From the NCBI GenBank assembly GCA_030063045.1, contig JAQSEB010000091.1:1116001-1180000 (forward strand): a stretch of DNA of 64,000 nt, in the 5' to 3' direction. Below, piece by piece: positions 34,366-44,315 of the stretch. The notes under the pieces are model-generated. The model did no database searches. It worked only from the letters and a program-made list of their open reading frames with translations, and had not been told where the DNA came from. The position numbers were made by a program, and so were the translations under genes. This stretch comes from Pratylenchus scribneri. Its lineage: Eukaryota; Nematoda; Chromadorea; Rhabditida; Pratylenchidae. Position 1 is the stretch's first letter. Every line of letters begins with the position of its first letter.

Positions 34366-37300
34366 TCATTCTTTTGTTATTTTCTTCATGCATCCATCAT
34401 GAATCATTCTTCCATTTGCCAAAAGGAGGAATTCACTTTTCGTTGAATCGATCAATTTTGTGCTTAAAATTGAAAATAAAATTATTTATCAAATTAAAAA
34501 TAATTAACTCACTTGCAAATTGTGCATTTTAATTCTTGTGGTGATTCCTGCTTCTGCGGTTCTTCCCAATTTGAAATTATTGCCAATTGGTTTAATTGTG
34601 TTTTGAACAATTCCAATGCATCCGATTGGGAGGCACTTTTTGAATGTTTCAGCAGGTCCATTTGTTGTTCATGTTCATGCAGTACTTGTAAAAGGCAATG
34701 CCTCAAATCGGGAATATTCATTTGCAATGGAATCTGCATTAATTTATGATTTTTAATTTAATTTTTATCAAAAATTTACCTTCTCAATGACATCAAACGA
34801 ATCAATTTTAATGCTGGCCATTCTCTTCAAAAGTATGGCGCATTGTTCTGGCCGTTTAATGGCCGAATCGATTAGGCGTTCCCATAGTTCGGGATCATCT
34901 TTTTCCACACAAAAATCGATGGCCTTATCAATGTGCAGCAATTTGTTCACCATCAAATCCAATGCGCCCAATTGGTTGCCGCTTTTGTCAAGGAGGAAGA
35001 CAACCTTTAAAATTTATTTTAATAATTATTTTTTTTGAAATTTAAACCTCATCGAAATATTCCTTCCGTTTGCAAATATCCAAAGCCAAATCCAGCTGAT
35101 ATTTTTCATTTTTCCGAAGAAATGGGAGCAACAATGGTCGATCATATTCAGCCTAAATTTTATTTTTAATTCATTTATTTATTATTCAATAAAAACCAAC
35201 ATAAAGTCGAATGAGTTTGTCCACATATTTATCCATATTTTTTTCACCAGCACTTTTGCTGTATAAATTGTGGAGATAAGCCAACTAAAAATGAGGATTT
35301 ATTCCATAAAAAATAAGCAAAAAAACCTGTATTTTTGGATGATTCCCCAACAAATTCACAACTTCCTCTTGCGTTATTTCATCCTCATTGTTGAGCAAAA
35401 GACGAACCGTTAAATCCTGGTTAATTCCCATCAAATCCATAATTTTATCTTTGACATGTTTGAACAATTTATGACGTTCAATTACACCAAAAATTGCCGG
35501 GTCATTGATTAGAAGATAAGTCTTGATGGCATTTAAATATTGTCTGAAATTTTTAATTTGAAAATAATAAAACAAAAATAGTTTACCTCGTTTTTAAATG
35601 CAAAGAAGCCAACGATTTCAACAAATAAATTCGATCCTCGGAAGTCAACAATTGAATGGATGAATCCTTTTGAGTTTTCATCCGTCGCCTATTTGCATTA
35701 TCCGTTGTTATTCGCTCATAAACTTTGGCAATTATGGAGGCTTAAATGGAGGAAATTATTACTTAGTTAATCAATCAATAATTTGGCTAGACTAGCAATT
35801 TTCAGGTTAAATTTTTTTGGTCGAGTGGATTGTACCCTCGCTCTTAGTTCTCGGGTTCGAATCCGCTCATAGGAAGCTATTTTTTTAATCGAAATGTTAA
35901 ACATTTTTATGCATTTTTGTACATTCTACGGTGAATTTCTGACCGAAATTCAGTAACTCTAGTAAAAAACCTTACCCGAAATTTACTAGGTAGAGTGTAA
36001 CCAATAATTAAAAATTAACCAGCTCCACGATAAATGTCCACATCCCAATTGTTGACGATGGCATTGAACAGTTTTGGTCGAGAATGCAGAGCGGCAATCA
36101 AAATTGACTCATAGTTCTCCGGTTCCAGCTGAGGATCTTTGGTTGGAATTACTGGCACCAGCTTAAGCACTTGATTCCCATTTTCGAATTCATTCACATA
36201 GAAGGCCCATTCTTCTTTCAGATTTGAACAGACCTTTAAGAATATATTAAATAATTTTATTAATTTTTTAAAAACCGATGGTAAATAAGCAGCAGCCGCC
36301 TCATAATCCTTTTGCTCAATTAAATGATTCAGCAGGCGTTTTCCCACTTTAAGAACGGAATTTTCACGTAAATGTTCAACTGAAATGTTTTTATTTATTA
36401 ATTTTAAAATTTGAAATAAATTTAACCCAACACACCTAAAATTTCAAAAATCAAAACCCCATAGTAAAAATATTAAAATAAAAAATCCAGGACTTAGTCC
36501 GGATTTGAACTCTTAACTATTTAATATGAGGCGAAGGCTTTAGACCACTACACTACTTCAACCCAATTGCCTAGCATGAGCTTTTTCTGTCAATTTTTAA
36601 AACTTTTTATTTCCTATGTTCGATGCCTAAATCTAACCTAAAATTTATTTTCTCTCTTGGAATTTTGAGTGCGTTCAGATTTTGGTTGGCCCTATTTACC
36701 ATTTTTAATTGCAGTTTCGAAGGCATCTTCATAAAGTCCATTTTCCACTAGCCAATTTATTCGATTATCGATTGAACATGGAAGAGCCTAAATTTTATAA
36801 GGTTTAATTAAAATAAATAAATTAAAAATTTATTTTTGGTCAAAAATTATTCTAACAATTTTAATTAATAAATAATAAATAAAAAACCTCAATAGCCTCC
36901 CTAGGGCCCATTATAAAGTAAATATCATCCATTGGAAGTGAACAAAGGGTGAATCGATGCAATTGCTTCAAATTAATATTTCTCATTTCAATGGTGTCCT
37001 CCGCCTCAATTAAATATTCTTGAAGTGAAATTGGTTTGCGCAAAAGTAGTTGAGCCGAATAAATTGATGCTGAATCATCACAATTATTGCTGGATATGTC
37101 ATTGGAATTGGAAGAAATGTTCTTAAAATAAAAATAATAATATTAAAAAAAAATAAAAATTAATTTACCCATTAAATCATTGAATTTATTCATAACTTTT
37201 CGTGTATAAAAGTAATTTTTGAATTAAACTTATCCATATCCCATTCACTCAAAAAAACCCTTTAAATGTTAGAAAAAATGATCGGACGCCAACGGGAATT

Positions 37301-40017
37301 GAACTTTTCCAATTAAAGCACTAAGCAAGGATTCTACCACTGAACCAATCCCACAACTCTAGGGATTTTCTAAGAAATTGACCAAATTTTTATTGCTAAA
37401 AAACTGATTTTAGACATGAAAATTTTTGAGGGTAAATTCAATTATATTTTTAACATTCTATTTATTTTTCCTTTAATTTTTTGTCTATTAATTTTACCTG
37501 TAGATTTGATGATGAAATTGAGGCATTTGTAACATTGAGAAGACTCGATTCCCTTGTATTTGCCCCGGCAGAAGATTTTTTGATGCCAAATACAATCAAT
37601 TCACGCCAAATTGGAGTAGGCGAAGAATTTTGAGGTGTTGGTGAAGTTGCCGCCAACAATTGAAGATTTTTGGTGGATCCATTCGGTGAAGAAATGTTCG
37701 ATAAAGATGGCAAATTTATGGCCGAATTTGGGGAAGAAATCAATGAATTTCGATGATTTTGAATTGGATTTATATTTTCCATTCCTCCTCCTTCACCACT
37801 TTCATTGTATGAACAGTGTGTGGTCAATGAGATGCCGGCAATGATAAAATCCGTCAGCGTAAATTTGTGTAAAATTTGTCCACATCTTTTTGGCATTTCA
37901 AATAATTCTGAGGCCGTACTCTAAAATTAAAGGGAATTTTATTTGATTGGTATTTAATTTAACGGCAAAAAATTATAATGGTTTAAGTGTTTGTCCTATA
38001 TTCACAAGCAATATACCCAATATTGGATGTAGTTGGTCAAAACGCATCGAATGGTATATAATCTATTATGGTTTGGTCAACAATTAAAGGGTATTAAACG
38101 GTTTAAACGCATTTTGGTTTAATGGTTCAAAACCTATGTTAGAATTGGTTAAGGTGTTTATGAGATTATCGATTGGGTATGGGATGGGTATAATGTTTAT
38201 AGGACCAGGATAAACCATTGAACCTTTTCTTTTCGAAATTTTCAATTTTTTTTACATTTTAAATATTTTAAAATTAATTTAATTTATACCATTCTCCTTG
38301 TATTTTGAACAATTCCACATATGCAAATTGTATTTGCCCATCCAATTGCCAATGTTGTGGAATTTAACCTATTTGAACATTTATATACAAAAAAAAATAA
38401 TTTTAATTTACCATGCATGCTTTGGAGGGAATTTGGCAGTGGGAAACTGTTCATTCTTGTGAATTGGCTGGACCAGGGTTATGCACTTTGTTAATTTGCT
38501 AAAAAGGAATTATACATTTATTTAAAAATTAAATAAATTAGAAATGATTTTGTGCAGAAAGTTAAAATTATAAAATCTATAAATTTTCTAGGTTTACTCC
38601 AAAGATTAAAATAAAATCATAGATAAACCAAAATACGGTTTAAGGGTTAAACGGCATCGGTTTGATGGTTTAACCGCCATAAAAACCATCCGGTTCAGTT
38701 TTCAATTTATCCGAATGCTTTAATTTGCTTCTTGATTATTCGGGTTATGACCTTAAAACCCAAAAAGTATGAACCAAAAATCGGTTTAATGGTTTAAATT
38801 TTATTAAGAATTGTCTTAAACTGGACAAATATTACGTCAATCAATTCATTTTGATTATGGTTTTAGGTTTAAAACCGGTTTGAAGATTTTAGCAACTTTT
38901 TTTTTAAATATTTCTGAACACTAAATTGGTCACAATAATTTAATTCTTTTGGCAAAAAATTAGCACCCATATTTTATTAAATTAAAACTCACAGGTCAAA
39001 TATTCTCGTCCCAGTCTCATTTGTGAATGCAATCAGCGATTGTTTCCATGAAAGACATGAAATGGTTCCATCCTTTTCAAGGCCTCTGTACAGCGTCGTT
39101 TCTCGCCGTTTGCCAGCGAACAATTCAGCCCTCATCCCACGTTCATAAAGGACCAAATCATGGGAACAGGCGAGGAAACGTTGGCCTGAACCATTGCGAG
39201 AGAAATCGGGCGCAATTGACACCAATTTTGCCGATGTTTTTGTGGTCAATTTCTGCGTAAAATTTAAATAAATCAATTGCTTTTTTAAATTTAGGTCAGG
39301 TTGGCTCGGGCTTAAAATACCCAAAAAAATTTTTTGAAATTTTTCAACCTAAAGGAGACACTTCAATTTTCCAAAATATAGGTCTCGAGTTCGAACCCGC
39401 TCAATGGAAGTTATTTTTTTCGGGCTTTGTGGTTTGTCAATCTTTTATGTACTTTACAATAATTCGAACCAAAATCTGAGCCGAAAAAATATTCAAAAAT
39501 TTTTTGGTAAAATTTTAGCCCTTAAGCCTAATTTGTTTTTAAACTAATATAATTATTTTCACCTGATTATACTCCGCACATCCAATGCCAAAAATTATAA
39601 TACTAAAATCATTGGCGCAACTCAAAATGTAATTTGCCGAATCATCCACTGACACACAGGAAACCGCGCATTTGTGGAGTCGTCCTGACTTAAATTCGAA
39701 CCATTATTTAATTAATCAATAATATTTTATTCATATACCGTTTCCATATTCTCATTGCCCATGTGGTCGAAGAGGCGAATTCGCCCGGATTGAAAACCAA
39801 TAACCAAAAATTTTTCATGCATACAAAAAGCGGAGGCAGCATCATTTTCCATTACCTGAGCGTTTTTTCAAATTTAATAAATTTAAATGAAATTTACGGT
39901 GATTAAATTGCCCAAAATTCGCTTGTATCGGAATCGAGGCTCAATCAGTTCATCATGTTCACCGCAGTCCTCCACCATTTCATCTAATGAATTTGGCGAA
40001 ACACCTTCGGCGTCCAT
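34366..40017 (-). CDS. VPS41: VPS41, HOPS tethering complex subunit
   Basis: VPS41 is the HOPS subunit that binds Rab7-type membranes and tethers late endosomes and autophagosomes to lysosomes. ATG 40017 gives MDAEGVSPNSLDEMVEDCGE and the first beta-propeller strands (RILGNLITVMENDAASAFCM, GFQSGRIRLFDHMGNE). Propeller exons follow down to about 37460. The alpha-solenoid (clathrin-repeat) region gives GKRLLNHLIEQKDYEAAAAY, ENYESILIAALHSRPKLF, FGVIERHKLFKHVKDKIMDL and IDKAIDFCVEKDDPELWERL. The last coding exon is reached through the donor TGCAA/gtgagt near 34515. It completes a RING-like end with CTICNTKLIDS and GRMIHDGCMKK, with the stop at 34366. Introns contain at least four tRNA-like elements and two 250-bp repeats. 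It lies 201 bp downstream of UVRAG on the same strand. Confidence 0.9.
35798..35887 (+). mobile_element. tRNA-like SINE-type insertion in VPS41 intron
   Basis: TTGGTCGAGTGGATTG (A-box-like), GGGTTCGAATCCGC (B-box), tail ATAGGAAGCTATTTTTTT. It is antisense to the host gene. Confidence 0.7.
36485..36572 (-). mobile_element. tRNA-like element in VPS41 intron
   Basis: Minus strand: TAGTGTAGTGGTCTAAAGCC (A-box-like), then GAGTTCAAATCCGGA (B-box). It keeps tRNA-like arm spacing, but full cloverleaf pairing is doubtful and the shared tail is missing. Confidence 0.55.
37268..37362 (-). mobile_element. tRNA-like element in VPS41 intron
   Basis: Minus strand: ATTGGTTCAGTGGTAGAATC (strongly A-box-like, reminiscent of glycine tRNA) and AAGTTCAATTCCCG (B-box-like). 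The spacer is longer than in a normal tRNA. Confidence 0.55.
37965..38228. repeat. about 250-bp dispersed repeat, copy 4
   Basis: Contains ATTATGGTTTGGTCAACAAT and ATTAAACGGTTTAAACGC. It lies in a VPS41 intron. Confidence 0.8.
38560..38890. repeat. diverged member(s) of the 250-bp repeat family, copy 5
   Basis: Scattered GGTTTAA, AACGGCATCGGTTTGATGG and GGTTTAAAACCGGTTTGA words in the same style, but order and spacing are altered. It may be a rearranged or nested copy. VPS41 intron. Confidence 0.5.
39335..39425 (+). mobile_element. tRNA-like SINE-type insertion in VPS41 intron
   Basis: GAGTTCGAACCCGCTCAATG followed by GAAGTTATTTTTTT. The upstream half resembles the copy at 1238 (CAAAATATAGGTC). 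Confidence 0.6.
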
Positions 40018-40218
40018 TATTAATTTGGAATCTTTAAAATGTATTTAAAATTAAATTATGAAATAATAAAACAAATAAATATTGCGGAATTAAATAATTC
40101 AATAATTTAACATTTTGATAATTTAACATTTAATTTTTATTCATTTATTAAAGTTAAAATCTGATAAAATTTATTGTTAATATCACAGGTTAATTTAATT
40201 AAGTATTGGCTAAATTAT

Positions 40219-41833
40219 TTAACTAAGTAATGGCATAAAATTGTGCAAAATAAAATCAGCCGAATTTTTCTTCGCAATTTTGTCCTTCTCTTTGTCAATT
40301 GAAATGTAAATCGAGGGGGATAAATGTGAAATTTTGTCAAATTTGGCAATCAATTCTGTAGGAGAAAATCTAAAAATTGAGTCTATAAATTTGCAATTAA
40401 TTCCAAATTAACCTGTATAATCCGGTAAAAGTCAATAAAAGTTCACGTAGCGATTGGATTGACCTATCCAATTCCCTGGTTTCAATGCCACAATGCGCCC
40501 TCAATTGGACGACCACTTCGCAGAGTAAATACAGCGCTTGGTCGAAACGATCGCGGCTGTTTTTTGATGAATTTGAATTGAAAAGATTAAAACTGAAATT
40601 TGAATATTAATTTTAATTTTAAAGGCCTCTACCTTTCCATTTTGGAACGGGTTGTCAACATTGACCGTGAACCATTAAATGTGATCAAATGTTTGAGAGG
40701 ATAGCACAAAATTGCACTGATGCATTCCAACAAATGGATTAGGATGCCGGCTGCTGCGCACAATTCAATGTCATTATGGCCTAAAACATATGTTGATTTT
40801 ATTATTTAGATTTAGGTTTGCTAGAGTTTATAAGAATTTTATAGAAAATTTTCGACCCAAAGGTGGGAAATGACCCTCAACTTTTGGCAAAATTTAGGTC
40901 ATTGGTTCGAGCCTGCTCAGAGGAAGCTATTTTTTCAGAGCTTGGTTAACAATTTTGTATATTTTATAGTAAATTTCTGGGCGAAATACACCAAGAATAA
41001 AAAATCTTACACCAAAGTGCTAGTTTTACAATTAATTGTGCAAATTTACCTAATCGAGCTGCAACCGTTGGAAGGTGAAGACCTCGAATGCAATCAAATT
41101 TAATGCATAAACAGTTCTTCTTGAAAACAATTGGCGTAAAATTGTTGTTGTTGGGTCCTCGAGGGAAGAAAATATCATTGAGATTTTTGAACATATATCT
41201 TCGCCGCAGGGTTAATTCATTTTGAAGTTTTCTCAATTCTATCCTAGAATAATTTTAATTCAATTCAACACATTTAGTACATTAACCTGTCTTCCGTAAT
41301 TTGTTCCTGTTGATTTACAATCTCTGTTTGTACAATTGACAAGTCTAAATCATTTTTAATTTTGATTTCAACTGAAAATTTTGTAATTAAAATTTAAAAA
41401 TTTATTTGCCTTACATTCATCATTTTCTGCAATAATTCCATTCAATCGATATCTTGCATTGCAGATTAATTCACGGGTAAATGAAATATTACGTTCAAGG
41501 ATTTTCACTCTTGCTTTTAAATTTTGAATTTCGGATGCCTAAATAATAAATTATTTATAAAATCAATAATCAATTAAGTTTACATTTTCCCGTCCCCGAA
41601 AGTCATTTTCTTCTACAATAACAGCCTCAAGTTGTTTGGAATATGAGCAAATTGTCTTTTGTAAATTTGTAAATGTACTCCAAGTCTCGCGAAGTCTAAA
41701 AAATAATTTTCGCTTTTTTTACATAAAATTTGAATAAAAACCTGAACCATTCTTGGTAGCTGTAGGTGATTTCAGGTTGAAGATGAGTGCATTGCTGTTG
41801 CTGATCAAGTAAAGAAGGAAAGGAATTCAACAT
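40219..41833 (-). CDS. UVRAG: UVRAG / Vps38-like subunit of the Beclin-1-Vps34 complex II
   Basis: UVRAG joins Beclin-1 and Vps34 in the class III PI3-kinase complex for endosome and autophagosome maturation and is known to contact HOPS. ATG 41833 gives MLNSFPSLLDQQQQCTHLQP. A coiled-coil region follows (ASEIQNLKARVKILERNISF, EDRIELRKLQNELTLRRRYM), then the C-terminal membrane-associated region: KFDCIRGLHLPTVAARLG, ELCAAAGILIHLLECISAIL, CYPLKHLITFNGSRSML, RDRFDQALYLLCEVVVQLRA. The stop is at 40219 after FILHNFMPLLS. A C2 domain, present in vertebrate UVRAG, is not visible, so the protein is short. An intron carries a tRNA-like element. It sits directly upstream of VPS41 on the same strand. 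Confidence 0.75.
40845..40937 (+). mobile_element. tRNA-like SINE-type insertion in UVRAG intron
   Basis: TTGGTTCGAGCCTGCTCAGA followed by GGAAGCTATTTTTTC. The text upstream (CCCTCAACTTTTGGCAAAAT) matches the copy at 1238 closely. Confidence 0.65.
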
Positions 41834-44315
41834 AATTTGATTATGATAATTATAATCTTTAAAAATAATAAAAAATTTATTAAAATTTGAAGAAAATCCA
41901 ATCTAATCAATTATTGATGGATTGCTCAGGGATCGGTTAAAAATTAAACTAAAATAAATTTAGTATGAATTGTGGTTTGATCGTTTTTTTAATATAATTG
42001 CTAAGACAAAACCATTGTTGCCATAACAAAAATTCTAGTTATAACATTCTGCCTTTAAAACAGTTTCGATCAACTCTTTTTAACTTCCTTCCATATCATA
42101 ATTCTATTAAATTTAATCTTCAGAATTTGCCAGCATTTTTATTTCATTTTGAGTAGGTTTATTAGGTTTAATAAGCGATAAACTTAGGTAGGTTTAGGTT
42201 AAAGTTTTAATTTTAATTAGCGAAAAATTATTTGGATAAATTGTCAAATTTACAATACAGTATTCGGTAGACCAAATTTTGTATCGATCGTTCGATCGTT
42301 AATGTTCCTTCTTTTTCATGCTTTTTTAATTTGCCTTTCACTTTTGGATTTTTTCTCTCCATTCTCCATGAACATCAACAAAGACTGCCCCTTCATTTTG
42401 TAAAATTGTCGAGAAAATCGACACAAAATTGGCCATTGAAAAGGGTTTATCGACATGCCAAGGCACAAAATAGAATGAAGGTGTCCAAATTGAGTTAATT
42501 CCCAACATGAATGTGGAGGGGGCCATAACAAAAGGCGCAACACAAAATAGGAACTAAATGGCAAAACGAACTCTTCAACTCTTCGGTCACCGCACCGCAG
42601 GGGACGACTATAAGCCCCCTTTTTTAAGGCTTATTCCACCGGCGGCATTCCTCCTCCCTTTCCCCCTTTTTCCTTGCCTTCGCCTTTTCTCGACTTCCTC
42701 TCCAATTTGGCTCAATCCAAGCAGCAGGAGACACGCAAACCTTTGGCCGCCCTTGCGGATTGCTCTTCTCCCTCCAACTCCAACCATCATCCACCGTTTT
42801 TTTTTTGCTTCACAGAGAATCTCCGAATTCCTTCGTGATCGAATTTCCCAGAGGCAAACCCACAAACCGGAATCAAACTTCCTGTTCCTTTCATTTCCCC
42901 TCTTCTCATATTCCAGTATCAATTGGACTTGGCCTATGGCCACGCACTGTTTGATGGGGCCTGGGGCGCATCCATTCCGTGGAAATTTTGATGAAGTCCA
43001 GTCTGGGGTCTTCCTCCCTTTCCTCTCTCATATTTTTCATTCATTTGCTGTGTTCCCACACAGGACTATTCCAAAAGGATTCATTCCTCATTTTAAAATA
43101 GTTGGCAAATCCTTTCCCATTGGAGTCCCAGCAAAAAGGCCCATTCATTCATTTTTCAGCCGATTTTGTTCCCATCATCATTCTTTGTGTGGTGGCCCTT
43201 TCCCCCAATATTCCTCCATTAGTTTGTGCAGCAGCATTTTCTGCGCCAAGAATCGAGAAGAATGCCCTCCTTTCATCCCTCTATTTTGCCGGCTCATTAA
43301 TCGGCCCAATTCCCGTATGCTTTATGTGTGCCAATGCCAAATGGCCAATTCATGGCGTTCCCATCCACCAAATACTGCCCATATTTCCGTAAAGATTTTT
43401 GGCATCTAATAAGGCAGCAAAAAACCCGTGGGCACCGGTATAAAAGGGTTGGGGGAATTGAATGTGGATGAAAAAATTTTGTCCTTTGATTATGCTTGGG
43501 AATTTCCCTACAGCTCCTTCTCCATTCTTCTCGGAAACATCCTTTGGTCCACGCTGTGCCGTCGCCACTTTTTCCAGCCAAAATCGCTAATTTTTTAAGC
43601 TGAAAAACAAATTCACAAATGGCCAGCTTCTTTGCTCATTTCCTCGGCTGTTCCCCCACAAAAAAGGTGTCCACGTAGAAGGGCACAAAGATAAGCGGCC
43701 TCCAATTTGGCTGTTGTGTGTTTCCAAAGGTTCACAATGGCCATGGCCTCTCCCTTCTCGCAAATGAGTGTACCCACAATGCACAATGAATGGGACGAAC
43801 GAAAGGCTCGTTAGGTTGTGGCGGCAAACAAAAAAAAGGTGTGGGGGACGTTAGCATTTGGCCATCTCCTGCTGCTGTCTATTCCGCCCATTTTGTTTTG
43901 CCCAATTCATGGCACCTCCCGCACCTTTCCCCTCAACCCATCCATCCATCCATTTCACACCTTCCGGACTTCTTTTTTGTACTCACCTTCAACCCTCTTC
44001 GCCTCTCATTTTTCTCATCCCATAAAGTGGTCCAATATGGCCCCAAAAAGGTTGTCTGCGCCCTTCATCATCATGGCCACCACATAAACCCATAACCATT
44101 CCCCTAAATATGCATTTTGCCTGTGATATGTTCACACGTCATTTGCTGCAATTTTTATGTGACCACTTTTGGAAGGAAGATTTTCCATTATAATGATGCC
44201 ATTTTCGACAGATCATTTTATTGGAACATAACAAATCTTTCTTCAGCCTTTATTCCCACTTTTCTCCTCATCCTCCAACATTTATATTCATTTATTACAA
44301 TCCCAAATTTTGCGC
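41834..44315. other. long region between divergent UVRAG and globin-like genes
   Basis: About 2.5 kb. The first 0.5 kb is AT-rich. From about 42550 to 44100 the sequence is pyrimidine-rich on the plus strand and GC-richer. Long open frames occur there on both strands (one of 283 codons on plus), but none shows conserved family motifs, and I regard them as chance frames in low-stop DNA. It probably serves as 5' regulatory sequence. Confidence 0.4.

Noticed and set aside
36485..36572. A functional tRNA gene
   Set aside because: The promoter boxes are good, but acceptor and T stems do not pair well and it sits within an intron among similar relics; kept only as a tRNA-like element.
42558..43409. 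283-codon plus-strand ORF
   Set aside because: No family motif, Pro/Phe/Ser-rich chance composition from CT-rich DNA, overlapping open frames on the other strand, and no splice continuity with the globin gene.
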